From: Engraulis encrasicolus
Lineage: Eukaryota; Chordata; Actinopteri; Clupeiformes; Engraulidae
NCBI RefSeq assembly: GCF_034702125.1
Contig: NC_085875.1
Span: forward strand, 50,674,007-50,738,006
Direction of reading: 5' to 3'
Length of the DNA stretch: 64,000 bases
Under the pieces are notes generated by a model that searched no databases, was not told the DNA's origin, and saw only the letters and a program-made list of their open reading frames with translations. Both the position numbers and the translations under genes were made by a program. Shown piece by piece: positions 23,187-35,055 of this stretch; position 1 is the stretch's first letter, and each line of letters begins with the position of its first letter.

Positions 23187-23880
23187 CCATTGATTATCTC
23201 TTTAAAGTACGGTAAAGGGAAGATGGCACAGGTACACAGAGAAGGAATGTTCAAACATTCACATATCATCATTTGGTGTGTATAAATGGACATCTGCCTT
23301 AGTTTCTGAAACCTGGGACCATGGACACTGACCATTTTTGTTTTGTTTTTGTTTTGTCATGTGATGCTACTATGGTATTACCATATTATTAGTAAGTGGT
23401 CTGTATGACGCCATATTTGTGAGTCAACTTCTCTCTGAAATGAATAACAAACCGAACACCAGCATTTTAGGTGCTGCTCATGACATTGCCGGCTACGTTT
23501 GGACAAGGAACTGGCCATTTTAAAATATAAGTTTTTTTAGATATTCAATTTTTTATTTTTCAATTTATCATAATTCATATTCTGAAAGTAGTTGTATTCC
23601 AAGGTGATTGTGTAATATGTAGAGCCAGAAAAGAGCTTTCAAACAACACCACAGGCATCTTTTTGTGACTAACACTGACTGATATATTCAAGGCTGAATG
23701 TATAGTGTCCTACCCTCACATGTGAACCTTTCCTAGTCTGTTTCTCCCTTAATATTTGTGTCAGATTCAAACCAATGCAGTTCTGGGGTGCTACCTTGCT
23801 ACTGAAAAGGCACACCAAGTATGATCGAAATCCGGGTCGGTCGGGTCCCAAAGTGTCTGATTTCACGTGAAATGACCCAA
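22969..23880 (+). repeat. Right inverted arm of transposon copy A
   Basis: Inverted counterpart of 14437-15350, including the C-terminal coding block, a long A/T-rich non-coding part and the terminal GGGTCCCAAAGTGTCTG with the palindrome TTTCACGTGAAAT. Confidence 0.8.
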
Positions 23881-24647
23881 AAATGTTAAACATGGGGAGC
23901 TTGGGCAATACATTCACTGCACAGCCAAGACCTACATCTATGATAATACACCTCTATATTTTGGATTTGAACAACTTAAAACCTGTTTTTGCCACATTTT
24001 CAAGAACCAGTGGCCTACTTCCTAGAGAATCTAACTAATGAAGAAAAAACACATGTACAAACATACTGTGCACACACAAACATAAAGTGTTTATGCAAGA
24101 TGCCATTGACTTGAGAGGGCTATTTATTTTGCTAAATGCAGGTACAAATTAGGCCACTTTCACCACTCTCAGATTACTGTCACCACCGTCAGTTCTTAAG
24201 TCACCACCGTAAGAAGGAGTTTTGGACATTTTAAATGAATGTGCTTACAACATTTTCCTTAGGAGTTGTTGAATTATCAAAGTAATAGCCAATTTAAGCC
24301 TACAGGAATATTTGTGAAATTACAAAAAAATGTTTGTTCTATTTAGGCGTTAAGTAAGCATCGTATGACGGTACATATTTTAAAATTAGAACACATGAAA
24401 CAGTATTAAAATAGAACAAAAGTGAATTTTCAACATTTAAAGGCATATGTGTGAACCAAAAAATACACATAATCACTTAAAAACTCCAGATACATATGCA
24501 ACCAAATCAATACAATTTGAATTACTTTTAATTGTGTCTGACGGTGTTGACAAAAAACAAGGTGTGATCAGAGAAAAGCCTGATTTCTGAAAAAAATACA
24601 AAATGGGGAGATTGGCCTTGTGCATTTCTGAAAAGCCAAGACCTTAA
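23881..24647. other. Subterminal region of transposon copy A with motif repeats
   Basis: AT-rich and non-coding. It holds an end-like sequence CAAGAACCAGTG (24012), TCACCACCGTCAG near 24181, TCACCACCGTAAG near 24201 and GTCTGACGGTGTTGAC near 24536. The segment AAATGGGGAG...GCCAAGACCT recurs (about 23885 and 24600), showing partial tandem duplication of the terminal region. Confidence 0.6.
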
Positions 24648-25292
24648 GGGTGGTTTATGCCTCGAGATCAGCGTCCCTGCGTCGTGATGCAGTGAGCCGC
24701 GCAGTTAACGGAGTGAAGCCCCCCCCCATCACGCAGGTACTCTGGGGCACCTCCCCGAAATTGTGTCTCGACGCAGGGATAATGCAGACAGCGACGGCGT
24801 GAAGGGCGAAAATAGGTCTCTGATTGGTCCTCTCGACCAGCCTGCTCTGTCCTCGAGTCGAGAGAACAAGCTACTTCCTTGTTCTAACCTTCGTCGGTCT
24901 ACAGACTGTGAGCTCTTCCTTAAGTAATTTGCCCGTGCTTTGTCGTTTGATTTATTTACACGAACCAAAGACAACACGTGCGCTTGCAAGTTACGACGCT
25001 GTTTCGAATTGAGTCGAAGTTATTTGGACAGTTGAACAGTGTTCCGAGGTCGAGGAAACATTCCGCTTCGTGCGACCTATCCTCGACAAATGAGCCACTT
25101 CTTTGTTCCAAACTACCACCTGGCTGCCAGTGCGATCAAAAATGCACGTGACATAAATATGTAATGTTTCATTTTCATTGTCGTCGACCGACACGTCAAC
25201 CGACACGTCTAGGTTACTCTTTGTATTGAAGGCAGTTTGAGCGTGAAATTACATCGCGCAGACCGCGCTTCAAAACAGGGCATAAACCAAAA
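24648..25292. mobile_element. Candidate TTAA-flanked MITE
   Basis: The inverted word GGTTTATGCC (24652-24661) matches GGCATAAACC (25279-25288), with TTAA directly outside at 24644-24647 and 25293-25296. It interrupts a terminal segment duplicated at 23880-24012. It contains no transposase. The inverted repeat is short, so the call is moderate. Confidence 0.5.
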
Positions 25293-25466
25293 TTAACTGC
25301 ATCATGGCTGGGACAAGCTCACTCCGTGGCACTGAAAGGAAGTATAACCCGCCCTTTAGTCAACAAGGATATACCATATAATTTTGTAATTCACTTAGTT
25401 TTTTTCTGTCAACATTACAACCTGTTTTAGCCACTTTCTCAAGAATCAGTGATATATATATATATA

Positions 25467-26153
25467 CAGCTCCAGGCCTTTTTATTAGAATAGCATGAAA
25501 AAGTTTATTTATTTCCATAATTCCATCAATAATGTTAAACTGTCATGGATTGTAGATTCATGGTCCAGTTTTTTAACTATTCCAATCATTAAATGTTTTC
25601 TTTTTATATACGTTGGCCTTCCAGCTAAAAAAAAACATGAATTGGGAAATTCGCATCATGAGAATATTACAATAAAATCACATTTTTCTTCATCAAAATT
25701 CGGGTCACATTAAATCAGTTGAAATTTGGTACTTTCTACATAACATGCAATGTTCAATACTTGGATAGGACTCTCTCTGTCTTAATAACGGCCATGATGC
25801 GTTTAACATTGAAGTCAATGGCAAAAACAGTGCATGGGAGTTATGGAAGCCCAGATATCCTTGATGCTTTGCTGTCAGCTGTTCTTGTTTGTTGACCTGG
25901 TGCCCCACACTTCACTCTTCAATATACCCTGTAGATTTCCATGCCACGTTTTGGCGCTAACTCACCAGTTTAATTCTAAATCACTAGAAATGAAACCCCA
26001 TTGAAAATGAATGGGGTTTAATTTCTGTTGAGTTAGATTTAAACTGAATCTACAATCCATGAATCTACAATCCATGACAGTTTAACATTATTGATGGAAT
26101 TATGGAAATAAATCAACTTTTTCATGCTATTCTAATAAAAAGGCCTGGAGCTG
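25467..26153. mobile_element. TA-flanked MITE with 97-bp inverted repeats
   Basis: The left end CAGCTCCAGGCCTTTTTATT and the right end are inverted over nearly 100 bases (25467-25563 against about 26052-26153) with few differences. Both sides abut TATA repeats, consistent with TA target duplication by a Tc1/mariner-type transposase. No transposase frame is present. Confidence 0.85.
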
Positions 26154-26199
26154 TATATATATTAGTGACATAGGCTATATAGGCCTAACTGCTTTTGAT

Positions 26200-26740
26200 T
26201 TGTTGTTCACTCACAAAAAAATCACAAAATCACAAAAACGTTTAACAAAAGTGAGTACACCCCAGGTTTAAATCCTGTAGAGAGTGTCTGAGAAGATGCC
26301 GTATTAGCCCGAAATATCACACAATTAAAAGGGATTAAAAGTAAGGACATCAGTGTGCCATTCATCCTTGCCTTACATTGAACTTTTACATTTTGAGTAT
26401 GCACCTGGCTTAAATAGATGTTTGTGAGTTCTGAGTGAAATCCTATGAAGAGTATCATGGTCTGCTTCAGTAGTCACATTATATGTTGACATGCATGTTT
26501 ATTTAGGTAAAATTCAGATTTCCAGCGCCATTCAGGCATCCACAAACCATGTCCACCATGCTTGACTTGACAGATGGTAAACTTTTTTGTAAAACTCACA
26601 ACAAATGTAAGCAGTTTTATATATCATCACAGGTCACTAATCATTGTGTCGAAGTGAAATTTCTTTAATGTTGTCCTATGAAAAGACTTACAAATCTGCA
26701 AAAATGTGAGGGGTATACTCACTTCTGAGATACTTGCACT
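26200..26740. mobile_element. Decayed Tc1-like element
   Basis: Terminal words AAAAGTGAGTACACCCC (about 26247) and the inverted GAGGGGTATACTCACTTC (about 26708) resemble common fish Tc1 termini. The internal phrase CCACCATGCTTGACTTGACAG is recalled from Tc1-like sequences. The element is short and has no transposase frame. Part of it recurs inverted at 1005-1059. Confidence 0.55.
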
Positions 26741-28478
26741 AGTTCACACGAGTGGTTTGTTGACTAATATTCAGTATTAAACTACTGCATGTAGTTTGGT
26801 TGCCAGTTTTTTTTTTATTATTCCTGGAAATGACATTGCTCCTCCTTTTGGGAAGTTATGGTAAGTAGGGTTTTATTCCATTGATGCCTGAAACACCAGC
26901 AAAAACTAACTGCTATTTTAGGGAAAGGTGCTGTCAGCCTATTAAAAAAATATATATATCGCAGCCTCTGAAGCACATGAAAACACGATTAAATTGTATT
27001 AAAAAGGTAAGATCCTTGTCTTGCATTAGAATTTGTTCATTCAGCTTTTCACATACCAACATTTTTTTTTTTTTTGAAATCTCATGAAATCTCCAAAACT
27101 TTAGGACAGATGGATCTGCAACTGTCTCACCGAGAGGTCCAGGTGGGCTAACAGACCACCCTGGCAGGAACATCTTTTGATGAGAATGGTTATACAGTAG
27201 GAAGTTGTTATGCAAGTTCACTACAGTTATCTAACGAAATAGAAATCTAACCTGGGGTGATTATTTTCCATGACACAATATGCTGCACATGGCAAGGAAT
27301 CGTGTATGTGGGTGTAACCCACCAAAGAACCCTCTCCTACAGCCTAATCACAAAAAAGCCCGCCAATAGTTTGCCAGACCTCATTCTGACAAAAATGAAG
27401 GCTTTTGGGGCTCTATACTCTTAACGTAAGCTTCACATGTATTAAAGTTGAATTAAACTTACTGTAAGCACATTTGGCAAATAACTGTTAATTGAAATAT
27501 TGTTCAAAATGTTTATTTCCAAAAGGGGTGCACTCATTATTTCTGTGCTACATAAGACAAGATGTTTAGCTTGGAATAAGATGGAATAATCAGAAATCAA
27601 ATTCTTACCTAATATTTAGTTTTCCTGTGAGTTTGTGAGCAATGTTAATGTCTGTCTGTGTGCTCTAGTCCAGGAGGAAACGTTTTACACCAGTCTTACC
27701 TGTAGGGCAAGCTGTGGCCTGAATGCTGTTATGATGTCAGTGACATGCTAGTCTTGGACTCAATTCATTGGCCACTCTTGCAATTAAATGATTCAATGTA
27801 TTAAGACAGAAACTATACTGTTATGCACTGTCGGGGTCAATGGACTGCCATAACAATAGGACAACATGTACCAGTTTGTATCTGCAAAAGCTAAGGTAGA
27901 TGGCCCAGTTAGATAGGATGGGAAATGGCAGCATCAGTGCAATAATAATCATGGATGGAAGGTGCATCCTCTCTGAAGAGGGCACATGTTGAAATGCGTC
28001 AGTGCAGTAACTGCATGTGCATTAAGCTTGAATGAAGGTGACAGCCTACCCTAACAATGCATTTATTTAATTTAGATTTTTTTTTGTAAAAACGAAAGTA
28101 TTACAGCCACTACAATTAAGCAGTTTATATTCACACTGGTTATACGGTATTGTTGCATATTGCACCAGTACACACAGAGTACTTTATTGAATAATATTCA
28201 ACACAATATTACTGTAGTTTGGCTGCCTGTTTTTTCGTCATTCCTGCGGACATCTGCTCATCAGTCATCTGCTCCTTCTTTAATGCCTAAAAAAACACCT
28301 GCAAAAAAACGACCGCTAAATGTCATTTTTGGGAAAAGGTACTGTGAGTCTATAAAAACTTAAATCTCTCAGCCTCTGAAGGACATAAAAACAAGTAAAT
28401 TGCAATTAAAAACATGAGAAGTTGTTCATTCAGCTCTAACATTCCAATACTTTTAGTACAAAATCTGAAATCTGAAAA
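26741..28478 (+). repeat. Repeated module of about 1.4 kb, tandem copy and partial copy
   Basis: Sequence at about 26745-27060 (CAGCCTCTGAAG..., GTTCATTCAGCT...) is repeated at about 28170-28450, giving a period near 1.4 kb. The part at 27100-27790 is also strongly similar to 55498-56240, and 28080-28250 to 56390-56570. No open frame is conserved between copies. It could be an unrecognised transposon or a local segmental duplication; the dispersed third copy favours a mobile element. Confidence 0.6.
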
Positions 28479-28484
28479 AAGAGT

Positions 28485-28680
28485 CATGACGGCCTACAGA
28501 GAGGAGGTGGAGCAGCTGGCACGCTGCGAAGGAGGTGATCCTGGACTTCAGGCGGTGTGGCCAGGGCAACCACTACCACCAACCCATCAACATCGGAGGG
28601 GAGCCAGTGGAGGTAGTACAGAGCTTCAGATTCCTGGGTGTGCACATCAGCGAGGACTTGTCATGGAGCGCCAACACTAG
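28485..28680 (+). pseudogene. LINE reverse transcriptase fragment
   Basis: It encodes the end of the RT domain in two overlapping frames: AYREEVEQLA, then after a frameshift VILDFRRCGQGNHYHQP and INIGGEPVEVVQSFRFLG. The last motif is the conserved thumb region of LINE RTs. It is cut at 28682 by the MITE insertion. Confidence 0.8.
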
Positions 28681-28727
28681 ACGGTGGGCTAGATTTCGTA
28701 GCTCCTTTAGAAAATGAGTTTCGTTCT

Positions 28728-29489
28728 CACTCTCGAGTGGCAACTTGATTTTTCTAGTATGACCTCCTGACAATATGTAAAGCAATATTCTGGCTGTTGC
28801 CACGCTGAAAAGTTGCACGTTGATCTTAAAAAATAACGAAAATAAAAGAGACTGGGGGTGACGTCACATAATGCACAGTCAATGGGAAGTCTCCGCCCCT
28901 CAAAGTTGAAAAGGGAATATTTATCCGCATATCGGGCTTTTTTCATAGGCAGATAATTCACCTAATCATTGAAACAACGTAGGCATTTAATTCCTGACCA
29001 TTTTCCTGTTAGTGGAAAAAATAACACAGCTTGCATTTCTTTACTGACACGTAGTTTTTTGGCGAATTGATCTACCCCCGTCACCTCATTGCTCTATTGC
29101 TTTGAGGGAACAGACCTGTCATCTTTTTGACATTTATCTCTCGTTGCCCAATGATGGTCAGACAGTCGAACACTAACAGCGAAAAAAAGCACTCCTGAAA
29201 GTTTGAGAAATTTTTTTTTTTTGCATGTACACAACAAGTGAGCCCACTTACCCCCCAACTTGTCACTTTTTGCCATAAAATCTGACGGTTCCGGGTAGCA
29301 TGCACGCGCTAGCTGTATTCTGCCTCGTTGACTTTGCATTGACGTGACGTCACTCGGTCGGCTAGTTTTTGTTGTCATTTTTATAAATCAATGTGCAAGT
29401 TTTGAGGATGGCAACAGCCAAAATATTGATTAATGGGTTGTCAGGGGGTTATATAAGCAAAAATAAAGTTGCCACTCGTTAACACCAAC
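28728..29489. mobile_element. MITE inserted in the LINE
   Basis: Imperfect inverted repeats of about 70 bp start CGAGTGGCAACTTGATTTTT (28734) and, inverted, CGAGTGGCAACTTTATTTTT (about 29479). Both end near GGCTGTTGCCA. The centre is non-coding and includes a T run. Exact ends and target duplication were not resolved. Confidence 0.65.
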
Positions 29490-29504
29490 GAACTGACAAG
29501 ATAT

Positions 29505-29984
29505 GAGACTGGGCCCACCACCTACCCTCTGCAATGGCTAAAAAGGGATCCAAAGGCTATTTTTCCTGTGGACTCTAAAGAAGGCCCAGCTACCACGAGA
29601 TCTGCTCACTAATTTCTACAGGTGTACAATTGAATCAGTAATTACATACAGCATTACATCTTGGTACACCAGCTGCACACAATACAGCAAGAAATGTTAC
29701 AGCGCATCATTAAAACAGCAGAGAGAATCATTGGATGCCAACTATCCACACTTGAGGAGATCCACCATACACGCTGCACAAACAGAGCATTAAACATCCT
29801 TAAAGATCACACACACCCTGGTCACAGGCTCTTCACCATGCTACCATCTGGCAGGCGCTTTAGGACTCTGCGTGCCCGCACTACGAGAATGAAGGACAGT
29901 TTCTATCCTACTGCCATTAGACTTTTGAACTCAATACGTCACCTGCCCCCCCTCAATACTTCAGGACTCTCTATACTGTGAGAT
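29505..29984 (+). pseudogene. LINE ORF2 C-terminal fragment
   Basis: An open frame from 29661 gives 106 residues including QRIIKTAERIIGCQLSTLEE and PSGRRFRTLRARTTRMKDSF, recognisable as the conserved tail of many fish LINE ORF2 proteins. Upstream, 29530-29660 reads LFFLWTLKKAQLPRDLLTNF in a shifted frame. A stop at 29979 ends the protein before the 3' UTR. Confidence 0.8.
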
Positions 29985-30131
29985 GCATATGGATTTTTAT
30001 GGATTTTTATATATTATTTATTTACTGTTAATATATCTTTTATTTTGTGGGCATTTGTGGGTTGCTACCAAACAGAATCTCACTGTATAGTGACAATAAA
30101 AGCACTCTACTCTACTCTACTACTCTACTGA

Positions 30132-30395
30132 CTGCTGCATCATGCAGCTTCAGGCGCAGAGTCAATGTTGCATAGGCTACGCCGCATCCAGTATCAGTGT
30201 TATTGAAAGGTAAACAGCCTAGAGGGCATATTCAATTAATTCAGGTAATATAGTGCACTACAGGTGGTCAATGGGCTGCCACAAGAATACAATGCCATTT
30301 ATCATCATAAATGGAGTTCAGTTTGTACATCTATCATGACATGAAATAAAATAAATTAACTCAGATCATGGCAAAGTAGTTACTGCCAGGCTTTG
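30132..30395. other. Unassigned sequence
   Basis: Non-coding sequence after the LINE tail. No inverted repeat or gene was recognised. Confidence 0.4.
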
Positions 30396-30490
30396 CATGT
30401 TACATTACATTACATTACATTGCATTTGGCAGACGCTTTATAACCAAAGCGACTTTCAAAAGAGGACATAATCAAGCCAACATCACAAGC
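30396..30490 (+). repeat. Common teleost interspersed repeat fragment
   Basis: A (TTACA)n-type lead-in is followed by GCATTTGGCAGACGCTTTAT and CCAAAGCGACTTTCAAAAG. I recall this phrase as widespread in teleost genomes. The family name is uncertain. Confidence 0.6.
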
Positions 30491-30734
30491 AAATACAAAG
30501 TGCACAGGAGATATACAGAACAATGTTATCAGTGCAGCTGAGACTTTGCTTTTCATGAGAGCATGAAAGGGTGGAACTTCAGCACACATCACCATGTAGA
30601 CTAATGTCACAGATACCTGTATTCTTTATAGTTTTCAGTTTTTTCATTAATTCATTATTTTGGTTTGTTTGTTTCAGTCTGCCATCAGACAGCATGTGGT
30701 GATGACTCCTCCTCCTCCACCAATTACCAGACCC

Positions 30735-31112
30735 CCAGCAGGTGGCAGCACTCTCTTTTTTAGTGAGGTGCAGGTGAGGATGTGGGTGCAGTGCCATTAC
30801 CCTCCTCCCTACACCAGTTCCCAAACCTCCAGCAGCCTCTACTTTAGTGAGATGCAAGTGAGGATGTGGAAGCAGCAGTGGTGTAGTCTACGTAGAACGC
30901 GGGTATACGGATTATACCCACTTCTAAATTTCAGGGATTTCAGTATACCCACTTAAAATTGATTGATCCATTGTTTGAATAGCACAAATATATACAGTAT
31001 ACCCTCTTCAAAAAATCTTAAAAATATACAGTATACCCACCATAAAAAAGTAGACTACACCACTGGGAAGCAGTACCATTATCCCCTCCTCCTCCTCCTC
31101 CTCCTCCTCCTC
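30735..31112 (+). repeat. Short minisatellite ending in (CCT)n
   Basis: Three degenerate units share AGTGAGGTGCAGGTGAGGAT and a CATTA(T)CCCTCCTCC stretch (about 30760, 30845, and 31074 after a MITE insertion). The last unit expands into (CCT)n at 31083-31112. The third unit is split by the hAT MITE at 30876. Confidence 0.65.
30876..31065. mobile_element. hAT MITE, 190 bp, TSD GGAAGCAG
   Basis: Inverted ends CAGTGGTGTAGTCTAC and GTAGACTACACCACTG are flanked by a perfect 8-bp duplication GGAAGCAG (30868-30875 and 31066-31073). An 8-bp duplication and CAGTG ends indicate hAT-type mobilisation. There is no coding capacity. Confidence 0.93.
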
Positions 31113-31739
31113 CACTATCCCAATTTCATTGTTAATACATCTTGTGTGTGCATGATTGAAATCTTCACTTCAAAATAAAATCTTGATTCAAACTTTATTT
31201 GGACAAATCTACAGGGACATAAAAAAACATACAAAGTGAAAAAAATGTAGCCAAGCTATTTTGGCAGCTCCATTGAAATCCATTCATTTTCCACTTGCCC
31301 GCGATCACCAACCATTTGCAGTACCACCTGGATAACTTCAGTCACTGACCCTTCTCATTGGTTTCAGATCCTCTAGACCAGGGTCCCCAAACTTTTTTCT
31401 TTGAGGCCCACATTATCGTTCCTGACTGTGATCAGGGGCCGGTGTAAACACAGGGTTCCCGCGGGTTATTAAAAATATTAAAAAGGCATTGAATTTAGTT
31501 ATCCAGCATTAAGAGCATTAATAGCATTGAATTAGCTGTTAAAAGTCGGGATTTTTTTTCACTGCGGCATTAAATTTTCAAAAAACATTTCAGTGTGCAA
31601 CCTAAAGGACGAAGTTTTTTTTTTCATAATGAAGATGACGCACAGAACGTCAATATGACCCATGATTCGTTGTAGAACGCTACTGTAAACACAAATCTAG
31701 AGTGCAGCGGCGCCATTTTTTGATGAGGTGAGGTGAAGA

Positions 31740-32060
31740 ATGGGAAAGTGCCGGTTTAACCCCAAGTGGCTGCAGGATCCAAAATACTTTTGGGTAAAAT
31801 CTGTGCCGAATGACCGCGAGGCGTGTTGCACACTATGCAAGAAAATGTTTACAAGTATTTTTTCCACTAACCAGCAAAGTTTTATTTGTGCCGTCCAAGC
31901 ACCAGTTGAACTCGAGAAGCAGGTTGTGATCAAAGCCACGCCCCGTTTATATTTATTTCATTGTGTTCATGCAAACAGTGGAGAACTGACGTTGTGGAGT
32001 GTTACCGGTTTTCTTGGGGTATTCTTTTTAAGGCTATTGAACGTTGTGAAGCAAACTTAA
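31740..32060 (+). pseudogene. hAT transposase N-terminal (BED-finger) fragment
   Basis: The frame starts MGKCRFNPKWLQDPKYFWVK and continues CCTLCKKMFT, the aromatic and Cys-x2-Cys part of a BED zinc finger found at the N-terminus of hAT transposases. The second half of the finger (His residues) and the catalytic domain are absent; the rest of the 106-residue frame is unrelated. The middle hAT element is thus a deletion derivative of a larger one. Confidence 0.7.
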
Positions 32061-33007
32061 GGAGCAATCAGAAATCCACCGCTGTCATTTGTAGCCATTT
32101 CAATTTCATGACAAAGCTGTGTTACAAACGCAATTAGGCTACTTGGCGAGACAGACCTATCGATTGGTCGCAACTAGTAGATGTATCACAAACGACCACC
32201 GACATTAATTAACACACTCTTGTTTGAGGAGCTCCTAAAAGCGTTAGCAGAAAACAAGGCGACGTCATGCAACATTTAGCCTCTTTTTAAAATCTTGCAT
32301 TGAATTTTTGAGGTGGCCAATAATAACCACAGACGCGTAACCGCGGTTAAATCACACACTGGTTAGGCTACAGTGCACTCCACACACCAACGCGTGGGCA
32401 CGCTATACCTGTTGGTAGCAAACTTGACTCGTATCAAATCCCGTCTCTGAACTATTTCCCTTGCTGTTCGGAAAAAAAGACGACTACTTAGTTGATCTTG
32501 TTTTAATCGATGCGCTGCTAAACCAGGAGACCTGACCCATCTATGAATAGGGGGGCTCACGGCGCATTTCCTTACTGAATCATGCCCAGATAATGCATAC
32601 TTCCCAGAATTGCGCATGGTGAAAAATAGTAAAGCATGGACGCATGCATGGTCTTATCGGATAATCATTATTGTGGCCATTCGACTATGGCAGTGCTATT
32701 CTCAAATACCTGTAAAACACTACATTAAGGGGGATCATTACTTGCACAACTAGCCCTATGACCAATAACTTGTTGACTCAAAAAATGAGTGGGTTATTGT
32801 CAGTTTAACGCTCAAATTGTAAATGGTACATTTAAATGTAGGCAATTATGCTTTTTGAACGTCATTATAATGGAGTGAAGAAAAACGATTAGGCCTAATT
32901 ATTAGGCCCAACAACAATAGGTCTACTCCAATTTAGTCTGATAGGTTTACATTATATTGGCTAATGTTGAAAGACAGATAGGCCTACTGTATGAATATAG
33001 GTTACAG

Positions 33008-33373
33008 CAGTGTTTCTCAACCTTTTTCTAGGCGAGGCACCCTTTCAATTCATGAAAAATTTCATGGCACCCCAAACCAACAAGCCGTAACATGGCATCG
33101 CATCCGATACTTCACAAGCTTAGAAAAGTAACACATTTGGAAACGCCACACGACCTACGTTCGAAGTTACAGCTGTCCATGGGGCGACCTATATTTACTT
33201 TATTGTGCGTAAATGGCAGATGAAAGATTCCACTGACGCGCATTAACTTATCAATTCAAACAAATATGTATTATATTACATTATTTTATTTATCAGCCAT
33301 GTTTCTCCGCGGCACCCCTAGGGGGGACCCACGGCACCCCAGGGTGCCCCGGCACCCCTGTTGAGAAACACTG
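33008..33373. mobile_element. Inner hAT MITE, TSD GGTTACAG
   Basis: Ends CAGTGTTTCTCAACC and GTTGAGAAACACTG are flanked by a perfect 8-bp duplication GGTTACAG (33000-33007 and 33374-33381). The centre is non-coding with GGCACCCC repeats. It is the youngest insertion of the nest. Confidence 0.93.
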
Positions 33374-34669
33374 GGTTACAGTACATGTGCAAATTATGAT
33401 TAGGCCTATGATTGGTCTACTTCATCCTAGAAAATGTCAATAGCCTATAAAAAACAGCAAATGTTCCAATTCTTTCTGTGTTTGGCTGATCGGTGATCAT
33501 CACAGCAAGTCGGTAATCTGCAATTAACAAATAAATAGTGCTTTTGAAGCAGCTTTTGAATTCAATTCTGGGGTGTGTTTAAGTAAATAAATCTGAGAGT
33601 GTTTTAATTGTATTTTCCATAAATGTACATTCTTGTGCCAAACAGAGAGGTAATCTCTTAAGAAGTAATGAGGTTTGAATTTGATACGCGCTTTCTTAAT
33701 TGAATTTCGTTCAATATTATTGAAATAATGGGTGCGATAAAAGTATTAAATTTTATGTGAACATGCATTAAAAAAGGTCTTAAAAGCATTGAATTTAGGT
33801 TTAACAATCCTGGGGGAACCCTGGAAAGACTATCTTGGTCCGTAACAACTGGCGACTGCAGATGTTAGAAGCAATGATGATTGGTCGTAAGTAGGCTAAA
33901 TGTCACTCTTAATTTAGGGCGGATTCATACCATGATTGATAGACTTTCGTTTTGACCAATTGATTTGTTTCTATCACCTGGAGTTGGTACAGGGGACCCA
34001 GATAGTCTTTCACACCGGGATCAATCATGTGGACTGCATACTAGGTCACAGCCAGTTATAGCCATAATTTCTAGCACAAAATAGTTAGAAGTGATTTGCA
34101 AAAGAAATGAGTACTTCACATATTTTTCCATTTGAAATAGGTATTCCTTTTAATTTCTAATAACCATGTAGAAATAGCAAGGAAAAGTTAGAAAAAATAT
34201 GGTGATTGGCAGTTTTTGAGTCATACAATAGAAATGGTAGGTCTGTTTATATTAGGATGAGATGAGAAACTATCAGGACAAGAAACCTCTGGTGATCCAC
34301 ACTAGGTTAGTGGAAATTAAACTGTAGGAAGGTCTGTTGATAAACAAAATAAAATGTTTTAAACATATATTTTTTCATATTTTTTTCTGTGAGGATTGCT
34401 TCTTTGGGCCAGTTCAAATGGTGAGGTGCAGAGAGGTGGAGGGTCGGTCAAAGGGGAATGGCGGGACATATCAGGTCCCCGGCCTTAGTTAGGGGACCCC
34501 TGCTCTAGACACACAGGTAAAGGACTGCCATTGAAAAGGCAATATGCACATTATCCTGTAGGTTGCGATAACACAACATCTATGAAACCACAGCATATCA
34601 GACTATGGCGGGACCCAAAGTGAGGCAACACCAAAAGGCATCTAGTGGTCTTTGTCTATAAGTCTAGCT

Positions 34670-34961
34670 TAGAGGTGGGCAAACTCAGGCCTGGGGGCCA
34701 CTGCTGAGCCATTTTATGTGGCCCGCAGAGCCTACACCATAAAGGTAACTTCATACGGTCACTCAATATTCAACGGCTACCTGAAAGTACATTGGCTAAC
34801 ATTTCATTATAATGTGCAGGAATGGTAAAGCTGAAAAGACATGGCAGCGTACACTATTTCTTATTATTGACACAGGTTATTATATTATTGCGACATCTGG
34901 CCCTTCGGTCAATATTCTAAACCCAATGTGGCCCTTGGGCCAAAATAATTGCCTAGCCCTG
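34670..34961. mobile_element. hAT-like MITE
   Basis: Ends TAGAGGTGGGCAAAC and ATTGCCTAGCCCTG are partly inverted. Flanking 8-mers GTCTAGCT (34662-34669) and GTCTAAAT (34962-34969) match at six positions. The interior has the GGCCC/GGGCC phrases common in such MITEs. Confidence 0.6.
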
Positions 34962-35055
34962 GTCTAAATGAACGGTTCAAGGTCACTGGGTTCTGGGTTC
35001 CAGGTCACTGTGTTCTGCAATTGAGGCTAACCTGGTTCTCACGCAGATGGATTTT

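Larger units (their letters stand above)
28479..30131 (+). mobile_element. 5'-truncated LINE retrotransposon with nested MITE
   Basis: Two separated coding pieces read as the 3' half of a LINE reverse transcriptase ORF: 28485-28680 (EVVQSFRFLGVHISEDLSWS) and 29505-29981 (a domain ending HPGHRLFTMLPSGRRFR). The 3' end has GACAATAAAAGC followed by a (CTCTA)n tail at 30101-30128, a typical LINE 3' terminus. About 800 bp between the coding parts is a separate insertion. The clade was not assigned with confidence. Confidence 0.8.
31451..33823. mobile_element. Middle hAT element carrying a transposase remnant
   Basis: Ends CAGGGTTCCCGCGGG and CCTGGGGGAACCCTG are inverted, and both continue into a related GCATTGAATTTAG phrase. 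The flanking 8-mers do not match, so the target duplication has decayed or the end is slightly misplaced. It encodes a partial hAT N-terminus (31740-32060) and contains a younger MITE at 33008. Confidence 0.75.
31379..34502. mobile_element. Outer hAT element of a three-level nest, TSD CTCTAGAC
   Basis: Ends CAGGGTCCCCAAAC and AGGGGACCCCTG are flanked by a perfect 8-bp duplication CTCTAGAC (31371-31378 and 34503-34510). Without the nested insertions the element would be about 750 bp, non-coding, in effect a hAT MITE. Confidence 0.9.
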
